Below, piece by piece: positions 13,101 through 25,328 of a DNA stretch of 64,000 nucleotides. Location of the stretch: positions 310,001-374,000 of the forward strand of contig VIIQ02000689.1 of NCBI GenBank assembly GCA_007449985.2, read 5' to 3'. The first letter of the stretch is position 1. Every line of letters starts with the position of its first letter. The translations under genes were made by a program, and so were the position numbers. This DNA comes from Desmodesmus armatus (lineage: Eukaryota; Chlorophyta; Chlorophyceae; Sphaeropleales; Scenedesmaceae). The notes under the pieces are model-generated. The model had not been told where the DNA came from. It searched no databases and saw only the letters and a list, made by a program, of their open reading frames with translations.

Positions 13101-15029
13101 CCTGCTGTTGGGTACACACCACCAGCGCAAGCCCCAGCCTGCCAGGGCGTCAGGGGACCCAGCACCCACCACAGGCAACTCCAGCAGCGGCAGCAGTGGC
13201 GGCATCACAGCAGCAGTAGCACCAGAAGCTGGCAGCAGCAAGGTCACCCCTGGCACAGCAGGTGCCAACCTGGTCGCATCCATGCCAGGTCGGCAGGTAG
13301 TGTCACTCCTGCGCAGTACAGTGGAGCTGGGCCTCCCTCGCTCCGACAGGCTGTTCCAGCAGCTGCAGCAGCAGCTGCTGCGGCGGCTACAGCAGGTGTG
13401 GGGTGAGTTTGGCCCAGCGGGCCAGGTTGCTGCTGCACATGCGGCTGGCAGGAGCATGTATGACCTCAGTGGCCTTCTGAAAGTGCAGGAGCTGCTGCCA
13501 CAGCAGCAGCAGCAGCAGGAAGGGGGTGCTGACGGCGCCCCTGCCTGGCACTTCAGCGAGGCTAGTGCAGCATGCAGGCTGCTGTGGGTGTTTGGAAACG
13601 TTGGCCGCCACCCCGGGCCGCAGCTGCTGGATGCTGCGCTGTCTCGAGTGGTGGCTGCAGCGACTGCAGCATCAGATGCAGGCCTCCCTCTCCCCTTGCG
13701 TGAGGTCACCACAGCACTGTATGCAGTCACAGTGTTGCAGGAGCTGCAGCATCCAGGGGCAGTGGCCCTAGCGCAGCTGCTGCAGCAGGCAGCTGTAGAA
13801 GGTGAGCTGATGAGTCACCCGCAATTCCTACAGAACAGCGGGGACCTGGCAGGTTGTCTGCTGGCAGCACAGGACGCAGCGCAGGCAGGCGTGGCTCCTC
13901 CCCCTGCGCCCATTGCCAGCTTTCACGATGCAGACCAAGCCTCTGCGGCAGCGGCTGCTGCAGCGATTGACGGCCGCAGCCAGCGAGTGGGCAGCACACA
14001 GGCAGCCTCCAGCAGCAGCGCAGCTGCGGCAGCCGCTGCCGCCACAGCAGCAGCAACGGCACGCAGCAGCCCGTGGCTAGCGCTGCCGGTCGGAGTGCAG
14101 CAGCGGCTGCAGGAGGCGTGGCGGCGAAAGGTGCTGCGTAAGGCTGGGAGGAAGCAAGGCATGGGGGAGCACATGCAGCTGCTGCTGAGCTTGAGGCAGC
14201 TGGGGCTGCGGGGTAAGGCCAAGGCACTCACGGATGATGGGGTGGTGTGCATCGATGTGGCAATCACGACGGCCAACGGTGAGTGTGTTTGTGTTTGTGT
14301 TCACAGTGTTACACCTGTTGGTGTGTACAGCTTGGCGATTGTAGGTGCAGCAAGTACTTCGCAGCGATTGTGCCAGCACCGGTGCAGGACCTGGCCTGGC
14401 CTGCCTACTGCTGCCGACGTGTGCTAGGTCTGGTATTGTCACATGCATGCGCACCAGGCCGTCCACTACGCATGTTCCAACCACGTCAACACCTGTGATC
14501 ATGTGGCAGGCTCTGCAGCTAACACCACGCTGGCTGTACCTGTGCTGCCTGGTATGGTGTTGATGCCGCAGGCGAGCGTCTTGCAGTAGAGCTGCTAGGG
14601 CCCCACAACGCCGCCCTCAACACGCAGAGGCCGCTGGGTCCAGCCCGCCTCAAGTGGCGCATGCTGGCCAACAGGGGGTACAAGGTTGTGGTGGTCAACA
14701 TGTGGCAATGGAGGACGCTCGACAGCGGAGGCCTGGGGCGTGGTTCTCGGGATGGTGGCAGCAGTGGCAGCAGTAGTGTGAGTGGGGTAGAGAGCAGCAT
14801 TGAGGAGTATGGGACAGTGATGAGTGAGCAGTTGATGTACCTGCAGGCTAGGCTGCAGGCTGCAATGGGCCCTGCAGGAGCAGCAGCTCTGAATGCGGCT
14901 AGCAGGGTGGCCAGGCCGCTGCCGCAGGAACTTTCATATCTGGGACAGCAGCAGGCAGCGCAGAGTGCCATGGGCCCAGCACGGCGTCTGTTTCCAGGTG
15001 CTCAACAGGGTGCAACCCCAGAGGTGTGA
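7114..15029 (+). CDS. RAP-domain protein, predicted organelle RNA factor
   Basis: Seven exons join in phase: 7114-7178, 7270-7366, 7582-7896, 8270-11085, 11332-11525, 11831-14278 and 14572-15029, giving about 2130 residues. The C-terminal RAP domain lies at about 1966-2029: VCIDVAITTANG and ERLAVELLGP, then LKWRMLANRGYKVVVVNMWQW, the usual restriction-endonuclease-like core. Exon 5 encodes a helical segment (PAQVASVVWSFTRM) like the helical repeats of FASTK/OPR-type proteins. RAP proteins of green algae act in chloroplast or mitochondrial RNA splicing, stability or translation; the particular target RNA cannot be read from sequence. Much of the rest is Gln, Ala and Ser runs encoded by CAG/CTG/AGC repeats, which may be expansion-prone linkers. 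The exons from 8270 onward are firm. Exons 1-2 and the start at 7114 are less certain, and an upstream exon at 6547 is possible. Targeting to an organelle is inferred. Confidence 0.88.
7464..7547. repeat. 42-bp tandem duplication in RAP intron 2
   Basis: Two adjacent copies of a 42-bp unit beginning gtacgcctgaaagcaac are about 90% identical. They lie between exons 2 and 3 of the RAP gene. Confidence 0.85.
11727..11800. repeat. exact 37-bp tandem duplication in RAP intron 5
   Basis: Two identical adjacent copies (11727-11763 and 11764-11800) of a unit beginning gctgttgggttagttc end 30 bp before the acceptor of exon 6, so the branch-point region may be duplicated. Confidence 0.92.
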
Positions 15030-18000
15030 ATATCTGGTCTACACGGGTAGCAGCTGGTGTGGTCCAGTCAGGTAGTAGCTGGTGTGATACAGTGGGTGTC
15101 CTTGAGCCGATTGTGGAGTGTGGTTCGGTGATGCATGCTTTGTTGTGTGTCTTTAATGCGATGCAACCCAGCAGGGCTCGAATGGGTCCAGTCCAGGGAT
15201 GGTGGCAAGTCCCACTTTGGTAACTTCTGCTCCCTTCCACTTTGGTCTTCTGCTGAGCAGTGCTCTTACGACTCCGATGATTGACTCGGTATCGTTACTG
15301 TTTCTATTGTCGCTGCGAGAAGAAAATAGTGTATCCGGTCGCAGTCACAGCCTTTGGGCCCAGCTTCGACCGACCCCGCAGGGTTTGACGTCGTTTGTGG
15401 CAGTAGGCCATGTACAAAGGCGGCAACGCGTCAGGACGGGTGCATGATCCGAATCAACAACACAGCATCGTTAGCATTGACAGACACCTGACGGCCTCTG
15501 CATAGATCAAGCTATTTCGGTCAGCTCAGCAACGCTTGAACGCTTCACGCTTCATACGACGTGTGATATTGCCGGTCCAGATGGTGCAGCAGAGCCGTCG
15601 TTTTAGCTTTGTGCTGGTGGGCCTGGGCCTGCTGCTGACTTTTGGGCTCTGCTCTGCCGGGGGTGTCAGGAACACCGAAAGGTGAGGAAGAGATGCGCGC
15701 ATATTCCATGATTGAGCACTTGATTGATGTGTCCACAAGTGACTGCTGACACAGCATCCTGGTGTCCACCTGTGACTGCTCACACAGCAGCAGTCCCTAA
15801 CAGAAATACAAACCGCCAGCTCAGATGGGCAACTACGTCAACTGAACATGCCATGCATGTGCACCTCCCCTTGCTAATTTGCAGTATCCAAGACGTCACA
15901 CCCTTGCTGAAGCCGAAACTAGTGGAGGGCGCCATCATTCCAGGCCTGCGCACCTTGCGGGGAGTCAATGCAGCAACCGCTGTGGTAGCCACAACCGCAA
16001 CAGAGAGGTGCTACTCCATTTGCTCCACTTGCGTCTGTGCCAAGACAGAGGCGCTCAACTGCTGTTCCAAGGAGACAACTGCAGGATACGCAGGCTGTGT
16101 CAAGGGATCAGAGTTGCAGTTGTGCCCAACCCACCGTGCTACCAACACTTGCTGCAGATAAGGCCGCAGTCAGCACATGTGGCCAGACCTCGCATATGGG
16201 GGCAGAGGCTTTCTTGCACAGGAGCTGCCCTGCCAGATCTTGCGCCAGCTGCTGAGGTTTTCAATGCCTGTCTTGCTGTGAGATTCTGTGACAGGTTCTG
16301 TGTCTCAGCAATTGCTTCACCAGCAAGGCCGCATTTGCACGCGTCTTGTCAGCATGGGCAGCCCCTGGTTGCCGCCTTTCAACAACTCTCCTTTTGCTGG
16401 GTGGCCTAATTTGTCCGCCTGGCACATTGGTGTTGTTGGAGATGTGCATGTCAGCATCATCAGGCTCTCGGACTTTTGATGCTTTAGGTAACTATTTGCT
16501 ACTCCCGTTGCAAGTGTTCTGCCAGCAGCGATGTTGGAACAACACTTGCGTCATTTTGTTGAAGTGTGTCGGCAGGGCTACAGGCCCTGCACAGCCCCCT
16601 TCGTGTTGCATGGCTGGGTATACAGTTGTCAGGAGGAGCTTAGGGTTTCTGCCGCTTTGACAGCTTTTACAATTCACAGTTTTGCTTGTAGCCGATTGTG
16701 TTGTCAGGTTTGAGCCGTAGTTGTGAGTTGCCTATGCTGCTGCATCCAGGTTGCTTTGCTAGTTATTTTCAGGGACAGTTGTGTGCTCGGCAATACTTGA
16801 CATGGGGGGATGAGGTATGCAGATGCTCAGGGCTCACCAATGGACCCTCTGCATGCATGATATGTCGGTAGAGACTCCAGCATGCTTTTCTGGTTGGCTG
16901 ATTGACCAATGAGGGTATTGGTGTGGCAGAGGTGACACTTTGTGTGTTGGTTGCTTCACAGCTGCTGGCGGGGAACAAACAGCTGCTTGGCGCGCCTATG
17001 CAGCCTGGTTGTCCTGGTTTGTGGTGGCCAGGTCAGTGTCAGCAAGTTGGGTGTCGGCAGTTTGGGTCTGACACAATTGGTGCCAAGCATGGCTGGTACT
17101 GCCCCAGGTGCTGACACAGGTCGTGCGTGTGACTACACCCCGCTTCTTTGCATGCTTCCCAATCCACCAGCTGCTGAAACATGCAGCTGGGACTTCCAGC
17201 CACATATGCTGCGTAGTGGCTGCCTCCTGGCCAGCGCTGCTAGCTATAAGGACTGGTAGGCTGTGGCTGTATTCAGCTTGTGCAAGCTTTTCACTTTGCT
17301 TGCAGGCCTGGCTGAGTGTCATCAAAGGCAGAGGCATCTCTGGCTCAGCTGGGCTGCCCTTGTCTGTGAGAGAATGTTCTGATGCACTATTTACAGAAGA
17401 AAGGCAGCAAGCATGTGGCGTGGGCAATCACTTGCTGTCTGCGCCATTCTATTTGTGTTGGGTTCTGGCTGCTGGTCTCTCGAGTGCCTCGAGTGGCAAA
17501 GTGGCCTGCCCTGTATTGGTTGATTCGCCTGCCAGGGTTCCCAGTGGGCTGCATGTGACCCACCAACACTGATGGTTTTGCCGGGCACTGGCTGGGCCCT
17601 GGTGACGGAGTGGGGACAAACCAGGGCTGCACATTGCGCCCCTGGTGCACGACTGTGCAGCCACGTGCACAAGGTAGTGTCCTAGACTAGAAGTTGCTGT
17701 TGTGAACTTGTTCTGAGGGAGTAGCGTGGGGGCAGAAGTGATCAAGGTTCCTTGACGTGCAGGTTTACCAGCACACTTCTTGGACTACCAGCTGGCTGCA
17801 TACTTGTGGCAGCGGCTGCCCCTGTGCGGATGGTCAGTTTGTCAGCACTGTCAACTAGAGGCTTTCCGGAATGATCGCGGCAGTTGCTGAATGATACGTG
17901 ATGGCGTAGCGTATGACTGTGTTGGACTACAGTGTCGGTGTTTGAGTGATGAATGCTGGGGTTGCATGCGCATTGTGTGGGTTGCCTGTGAAGCCACCCT

Positions 18001-18868
18001 CCAACAGCATTGTGCTGTGAGGACAGTTCGGCATGTTGTGCCTGTTGTGTGGACTGTGCAAGAGCCCACCGCTTGCTGAGCCTCACACCCCATCATGAAC
18101 AGTGTAAGTAGATGAGTAGTGTGGCGTGTTGACGTTGGCTGGAGGCAGTTCAACTGTCCTCAGTAAGGGCAGGCTGAGGCTGGACTTTGAAAAACGTCAC
18201 ACATTTGAATCTCCGGACGCAGCTCCGCCAGCTGACGGAACCAGCTGACAGTCACCAGCCAAGGTGCCAGCTAAGAGCAAGTATAGCACAAATCCAATCA
18301 AAGATGTTAAAGCCATCACAGGAAAGCGAGACAGCTGGCATGGACTCAGGGGCAGCTCTGCCGGTTCCTCACAAGCAGGTGCCAGCCTCACAAGCAAACA
18401 CCAGCAAGAACGGAGTGTCAATTGGGCGTGACAGCGCTTTGGACAGCGAGAGCAGTGTCTGCGCCAAGCTTCTTGGTGGCAGCAACCTGGCTGAGCAGCA
18501 ATCACCCAGGCCATTGCAACCGCCATCACTGCCAGTGCGGGATTTACGGGACTGACCCTATCAGATGCCATCCTACTGTGTTCACATCGCAAGTGGCCAG
18601 GTTGGCTGTAGCAAGCCATGACCAGAGAGCGATGGACGTTTTCCGGCTGCGGGACTCTCCAAATGCATGACAAACTACAACATGCGACGGTAAGCGACGC
18701 AGGGCTGTTGGTCTCTCACTGAGCATCCTGCAAAACCTCGGGTTGCTCAACCACCATATGGGAGGGAGGCAAAGATCTGTCGAGCTGGTCTGTGATCTGC
18801 CACTGCATAGCCCTGTTGTGTGTGTGGAAGCATCTCTCTTTGATCTCAGCTCGAAACACACCGGCATC
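15030..18868. other. 3.8-kb stretch without a confident gene
   Basis: This lies between the RAP stop codon and psaK. It should contain the RAP 3' UTR and the psaK promoter. Several open frames of 60-160 codons occur on both strands (for example 15724-16161 + and 18187-18555 +). They carry no family motif, and I could not link them into a spliced gene, so I leave them uncalled. Confidence 0.5.
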
Positions 18869-19970
18869 ATGCAGTCCACCATCGCACGCCAGTCCACCTT
18901 CTCCAGCCGCGCTGCTGGTGTGAAGTGTGCCCCCCGCGTGGCCAAGGCACGTTCCATCTTTGGAGATCTGGTCCGATAGCGCAGACACCGCACGCAGGGC
19001 ATATTGGACGATGGATGGCATTCAAGTCGATATGTGGGGTCTGTTGGTATCACTGACGCGTGCCAGCCGTGTGGTTGCTGCTGCAGGCGTCCCGCAAGGC
19101 TCTGGTGTGCCGCGCTGATGGCTTCATCGGCTCCACAACCAACCTGGTGTGTACAGGCTGTTTTTGAGCACCTTCAGCAGCAGTGGGGGCAACAGCAGCA
19201 GGCCGTATGGCACGTCACAGGGCATGAGCAGTGTGAAATCTTCTTTTAGAGTCTCAGGCAGTCTTGCATGGGCAGCGGCATGCACCTGCGTAAACAGCGC
19301 AGCACCAGGTCAGCAGCAGGTAATGACACAGCAGCAGGGTACGACACAGCAGCAGATCGTATGTAGTTGGTGCTGGGGTCGCGCTTATCTCCTGCAGCAG
19401 GTGTTCGAAACGCACAGCAACCTCAGCTCTACTGTTTGCCTGTGTGCAGATCATGGTTGCATCCGTTACCACCTTCCTGGCAGCCGGCAAGTTTGGCCTG
19501 GCCCCCACAGTGAAGAACGGCACCGGCGCTGACTGCAAGCTGCAGCCACGCGCCAACGCAGCTGGCCTGATCACAAACGACCCATCAGGTACAGCCCTTT
19601 GCTCCGCATGCAAGCTGCAGGGGCTTGCAGCTGTAGTCGCTGTCAGTGTTTGTCTTACAAAAGTGCAGCTGGAGACGTGCTCCCACCCAGCGCATGGCAG
19701 TACCGACGCCAGCTCAGCAAGAAGTGCAATTTTGTGGTATCATGAAGCTCAGCATGCATCTTCCAGGGACCTTCATGTTCCTGCCTAAGCTTTTGTTGCA
19801 ACCCTAATTTGCGGTGACGATGATCCCCTCTTGTTGCTGTTGCTGTGCTCCCGCCACCTGCATCATGTGTCGCAGGCTTCACCGTCGTTGACACCCTGGC
19901 TTTCGGTGCCCTGGGCCACATCGCTGGTGTGGGCATTGTGCTGGGCCTGCGCGCAACTGGTGCCCTGTGA
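18869..19970 (+). CDS. PSAK: photosystem I reaction centre subunit PsaK precursor
   Basis: PsaK is a two-helix thylakoid subunit at the edge of photosystem I, near the light-harvesting antenna. Four exons: 18869 to an uncertain donor, 19087-19146, 19450-19588 and 19876-19970. The mature part starts around [12 protein letters not shown], followed by helix 1 ([19 protein letters not shown]), a stromal loop ([12 protein letters not shown]) and helix 2 ([13 protein letters not shown]). This matches the order and spacing of algal PsaK. The N-terminus ([14 protein letters not shown]) is a typical Ser/Arg-rich chloroplast transit peptide. Exons 2-4 have canonical GT and AG ends. The exon 1 donor must be phase 0, with GGT|GTGAAG near 18920 or CGC|GTGGCC near 18938 as candidates; the second keeps more of the transit peptide. 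Length, about 100-115 residues, is normal. Confidence 0.95.
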
Positions 19971-21456
19971 GCAGTTTTCCCTGTACATCAGTTAGCAGCG
20001 AGTCCTTCTTCAGTCCTGGCAGCAGTCTTAGCAGCAGCAGCACAATGTGGCCCCACACAGCCCATGTGCTGCCGAATCCTTCTTCTTCGCCCTGTCAACC
20101 CTGTGCTCTGGAATCATGAGCTGGTGGCAGCGGGGCGCTGTGTGTGTTGTGTGAAGCCTAGATGGTGTGTGTGCGTGTGTAGTGGCAGTACAAGCCTTGG
20201 TCTGGTGGCCTGAGTTACCCGTCGGTTCCACCTACGAGCTTGGACACCACTATGCCATGTTTTTCCTTGAGTGTCGGCAATGGTGGCAGGTGCACTGCCT
20301 GCTTTGGTAACGTGTGTTACATCAGGGTCCATTCGTCGCCATGCACAAAGGTCTGTGCTGGTTACGCTGTGTGTTCAGCACTGACGGCAGTGTCAGAGGC
20401 AATCCCCTCAGGCAAATGTAGGATGCAGCACCGAGTCCCTGGATTCTGCATGGTGCAAATTTGAAAGAAGTTGTGAAGGCTCAACAGCACAACAGGATGC
20501 TGGCATTGATCCATGTGTGAGCCCATGCAGTCGTACAAGCAGCCCCCCACACACAAACTCCAAGTTTTGGCCTAGCAGTCAAAAAGCAGCCCCATAAACA
20601 GCACTGCCTGCTGCAGATGGGGGATCCTCTGTGGAAACGTAGAAGAGCAGCTGCCCATGTGAGACACCTGTCCAACGATGGGACCCACAGCACAACACCC
20701 AGGTGGTCAGTGAAGCTGCTGCTCGTGTCACCCAGCCACTAGTGGGCCAGTACTGGGCCAGTCCCACCCACCCACAACTCAACCACAACAGTGTGTGAGA
20801 TTCCTTGGTTTGGGCTCCTCCATCTGCAATCTGGCAGCCCGTCTGCAATGAAAGGGCCAACATATTTATGAAATGGGTCTACTTGGCTCATGACTAGCCT
20901 AGTGTGTGTGGGGGGGGGGGGGGGGGGGGGGGCTTTGGCAGCAATCATCGGATGGCCCAAGGCAGTCCCCCACCCCGTGGGGCTTGACATGGCTGTGAAA
21001 GCTGAGTGCCTTGAGGGTTCGGGGCATTATTTGGGGTCGGCAAAAAAGTCCCTGTGTCAGTTCAGGTTTACCAGCCCCAACCCTGCAGTAGTGTGGCTTG
21101 CATCACCGAGAGATTGGCAGTGCTGAATTTCTTGTAAAAGTACAATCAAGTACAATGCAGGAGTCGCAAGGGCCTTAGTACCCTAATTCTCACGCATTCG
21201 AGATGACCGTTTGTGACGGTTGATTCAAAATTTGAAGCCACAGTCTCGTTCGACGGTGACAGAAGCCTTTCTTACATGACATATCTTGCCAATTGCACCA
21301 CTGCATCACCTTACGGCCTGTTTGGTTTTTTGTGGCCTGCGGTGCACAAGGTGACTGTTTGCAGTTGCACCAACTTCGCCCAGATCAGCCTGCCCCCTGT
21401 GTGAGCAGCTCATTGCAAGGCTGTAAAGTTCTGGTACACCCTCGAGCACCGGCGCT
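19971..21456. other. psaK 3' flank and B3 upstream region
   Basis: No gene is seen. The region holds the presumed psaK 3' UTR and B3 promoter, and a 23-base G run at 20910-20932 preceded by a GT repeat. A TGTAA, the usual algal poly(A) signal, occurs at 21133, but it is too far from psaK to assign with confidence. Confidence 0.55.
20910..20932 (+). repeat. poly-G run, 23 bases
   Basis: An uninterrupted run of 23 G follows a GT repeat. Its exact length in the genome is doubtful because such runs are often misread. Confidence 0.85.
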
Positions 21457-22021
21457 ATGGCAGCCATCATTGCTCCCTGGATGGCTGACTTGGAGCAACA
21501 GAAGGTTGTGAGGATGCGGCAAAACGAGGAGAAGATGATGGCGCTCGGCATCCAATCCGACATCGCCCAACTGATGCAGCACGTAGGTGCCGCTGCTCTT
21601 CCCTTTACAGGTCCCTGCATTGAGGGACCACCTGCCTTGTGCAACACCCAGTGACCCACCAAGATGACTGCAGATGCTGCAGCTTGCAGTCTGGCCTCAA
21701 CCTGGTTACCAAAATACAAAACAAAAGAAAGAACCTGGTTTCATTGCTTGCCACTCAACTGCAGAAGCGCCAGCAGGAGGAGCAGCAGGAGGAGAAGCGC
21801 AGGCAGCAGAGGGAGGCGATGGCTAAGCGCAAGGAGGGGCAACGCGCTGCAGCTGCTGCCCTGAAGGAAGAGCGAGCCCACAGGTAACTGCGCTTCATGA
21901 AACTGCTACCGCATGAGTCCGTAGTCTCGCCATCAGGGTGCTCGCTTTTGCCCTGCGCCCTGCTGCAGTAACATCCATGTAGAAGGCCCTGGGCAAATAC
22001 CCCCCCCCCTCCCCCGGGGGG

Positions 22022-22054
<33 letters not shown>

Positions 22055-24741
22055 CATCTCACTGTCTCATCTCACCCTCCTGATTGCCAATATAAGTAAT
22101 GCTCCCTGCTGCTATACTCATGCTGCAACACAAACCGGCACACCATCAATGCCTGCAATACCAGCTGGAGGAGGATAGATCCTGCAGGATATATGCCGTA
22201 TGACTTTTGGGACCAGCCTGCCCGCCTGCGCCGCCAAGAGCAAAGACTCCTCAAGCATATCCTTTTGCAATCAGTCATGCGAGCCTGCTGTCCCATGCTG
22301 TTTGCAGGCTTGAGGGCCGTCCCCGGCCAAACTACAAGGAGGCCCTGCCCAAGCTTTACCAGCCTGTGTAAGTGAGCAGTCTGTTTCACTCAGTCACACC
22401 TGTAACCTCCTGATACAGAGATCAGGACGTGTGAGACATCCCAAAACCTGATACAGTGATAAGGATACTATCCATCTACTTCTGAGAAGTAAGGATATAG
22501 AGAATATAGAGATAAGGAAGTGTGAGACAGGAGGGGCAATCCTGCACAAACACACTGGTCAGGCACTTACCTTATGCTGGCTTGTGCGCTGGGTTTGGGG
22601 TGTGGCCCTGGGGCACCGGGTGGTGGTTGTGCCAGACAGCTGTCAGCAGGCTGCATGCAGCAGGCCAGCACAAAAGACCCAACTGCCAGCTGCAGGCCAC
22701 CAGCAACACTGCCTGCTAGGCTTCTTGGCGATGGTGCATAAGTACTGCACACAGGGAGGCAGCAATTCATGCCAACCCGTAACCAGTACAATGGCTTCCT
22801 GAGACCCGGAAAGCAAGTCGCGTGCGCTCTAATGCCCTTTTCATGACACAGGTCACATCCTGGCAGGTTCACACCTAGACACGCGCCTGCAGGCACCTCA
22901 ATGTGCATATGCCCTGCTACCATCACCACCCGCATGCATTCCTGCCTGCAGCATCCGCAAGCCCAAGCCACGCAAGCAGGGTGCTGCCGCCAAGCAGGCG
23001 CGCACTGGGGGCGGCTCCAAGGGACCTGTGACAAGCACCAAGTTTGTGACCTGGAGCCCACTCATTCCACGCCCACCCATCATGGCGCAGTATGCAGCCA
23101 AGCAAGCCGCCAAGGACTTTGCCAGCACCCTCAAGCGCCCTGCTGTAGTAAGGGTAAGTGCAGGAGCTTTGCTGTCGCCTTCCAGCACATCAACAGGCAA
23201 AACATCAACAGGCCTAAGTGGTGACCCCCAGCGCCATTTCAGCTGGCGCGCCTTAGCAACGGCAAACTTGCTGAGCTTATCCCGTTTACTAAGTGCGCAG
23301 TGGGGGTCGTTCGGTGATGCTTTGCAGCCTGCAAGCTGCTTACGTGCACGCTTGCCAGCAGAGGGAGGTGCTGACGGCCCCTGCAGAGGGTTTTGCGTTG
23401 CATCTGTGCTTGTGTGCATCAGATGTTTGCCAGCAGCCGGGCGGCCCTTGCTAGTTGCGACACTTCAAAACCACTGATACATCCACTGCTGCGAGTGGCC
23501 AGAAAGCAGAAGATGCATTGTCCTGTTGCATGCCTCAAACGTCCATCACCTAACAACACCATACACCAGCGAGTCACTGACTTGTGCTTGGGCCAGTTGC
23601 TGTTGTGCAAAGAGCTGACGTATGTCAAAGCAGTACAGTCCTTGTGACAGGCAGAAGTATTGTTGTTTTGTGCTGCAGCGCTTCACAAAGAGCCACGTCT
23701 GTGGAGGCTTCTGGCTGGCTGCAGGCCGCCTGCGCCGCCTCCTGCAGCACGGAGGGGAGGAGGGCATCATCTTCACCTGCACTGATAAGACCCGCCCTGT
23801 TGAGAGCTTCCGCAGCAAAGCATACAGGGTGAGACAGAAGGCATTGGCCTGCGCAAAGCCAGGTCATGCTGGTCTCAAAAATGGTTGTCAGACATGGCCC
23901 TGTCGGAATCAGGTTTCCTGTCAGTAGCATCCAGTGCCAGCAGCGCGGGTGGCAGCTTCGGCGTCAGCACCAGCAAGCCACCAGTACCTACTGCCGAAGC
24001 AGTTGCAGCTGCTGCAGGTGCCTTGCGTGGTGTGCTGCCTGTCCTGTGCCATATGCGGCAGGAGGCGGGCGACCGGCTGCAGCATGTCACGGCATCCCCC
24101 ACTTTTTGTGAATGGCAGTGGGTTGAGGGTGGGCCATGTGCAAGCGGTGGGCAAGCTGCTGTGCATAACATTGCGGTCTCACTGGCATGCTTTGCATCGT
24201 CCGTGCGTGCCCCATTCATGCAAGTCCTTGTCTGCTGTGTTGTCCCGCACCACTACCACATCATCACCAGGGCGCCAACACCTGGGAGGTGAAGCTGATT
24301 TTGAGCAAGAAGGGGGCTTTGGTTTCTCAGGAGGCTGGCGCGGCTTTGCCGTTGACCAGGTGGGTGATGTATGTCTGTCAGACATGCAGCTAGCACTGCC
24401 AGACAGACAGCCAGACAGACAGAAAACAGACAGACAGATACGCAGGCATTCAGGTAGGCAGGCATGTAGGTGAGGACGCATCACAATGATGGCGCGGGCT
24501 CTGTCGTAGACCAGATGGGATTGCTGTTGATTGGTCAGCTAGACGCAAGTCTTGTGCGGGCCCAGCTTGAGGTCGTCACTCAGGCCCCGCTGAAGATTGC
24601 CTAATGCAGCTCTGGAACACTGTCACCAACACCACTGGTGGCGCATGGGTGTATGTGAGCTGATGTGCTGCGTTACCAGCTTGACCTGTGGTGATGTGCG
24701 ATATGTCTGGGCGTGCATGCAGCTAAAACAGACAGCCAGCC

Positions 24742-24794
<53 letters not shown>

Positions 24795-25257
24795 GGTAGG
24801 CAGTCAGGCATGGCCACTTTGTCTGCGCCAGCCTTCCAGTGGTGCACGTCAGCAGGGGCTACGAAGGCACCATGGGAAAGGCACTTGTGCGGCACTGGCT
24901 TACGGTCTGTGTGTGCATGTGATGCTGTGCTCTTTACCCTGTAGTTCCTGCACCCTGGTGACGTGGCGGTCTTTGAGGTGACATCACGCACCACACTCAG
25001 GGCACACATATACAGGTGAGCATGTGGCAAAAACACCACGTCACCACAGCTATTGCTTGATTCCTGCAGCGGCCAAGTCCCGGGGTGTGTGGAGGTGTGT
25101 CAATGTGGGCCCATGTGTGGCTGTTACAAGCACCCGTGCTCGGCTGGCAAGCATCAGCTACCGACCACACTTCAGCCCCCAAACTGGCTGCTGCATCACA
25201 GGGCATGCAATCATGCAGCAGCCGAGGACAAGCCTGCTGTCCCCCCGCCTCTCTCTC

Positions 25258-25328
<71 letters not shown>

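Noticed and set aside
24261..24305. Longer B3 exon 6 starting at ccag|ggcgcc
   Set aside because: With the phase-0 donor of exon 5, this acceptor puts the SGGWRGFA motif out of frame.
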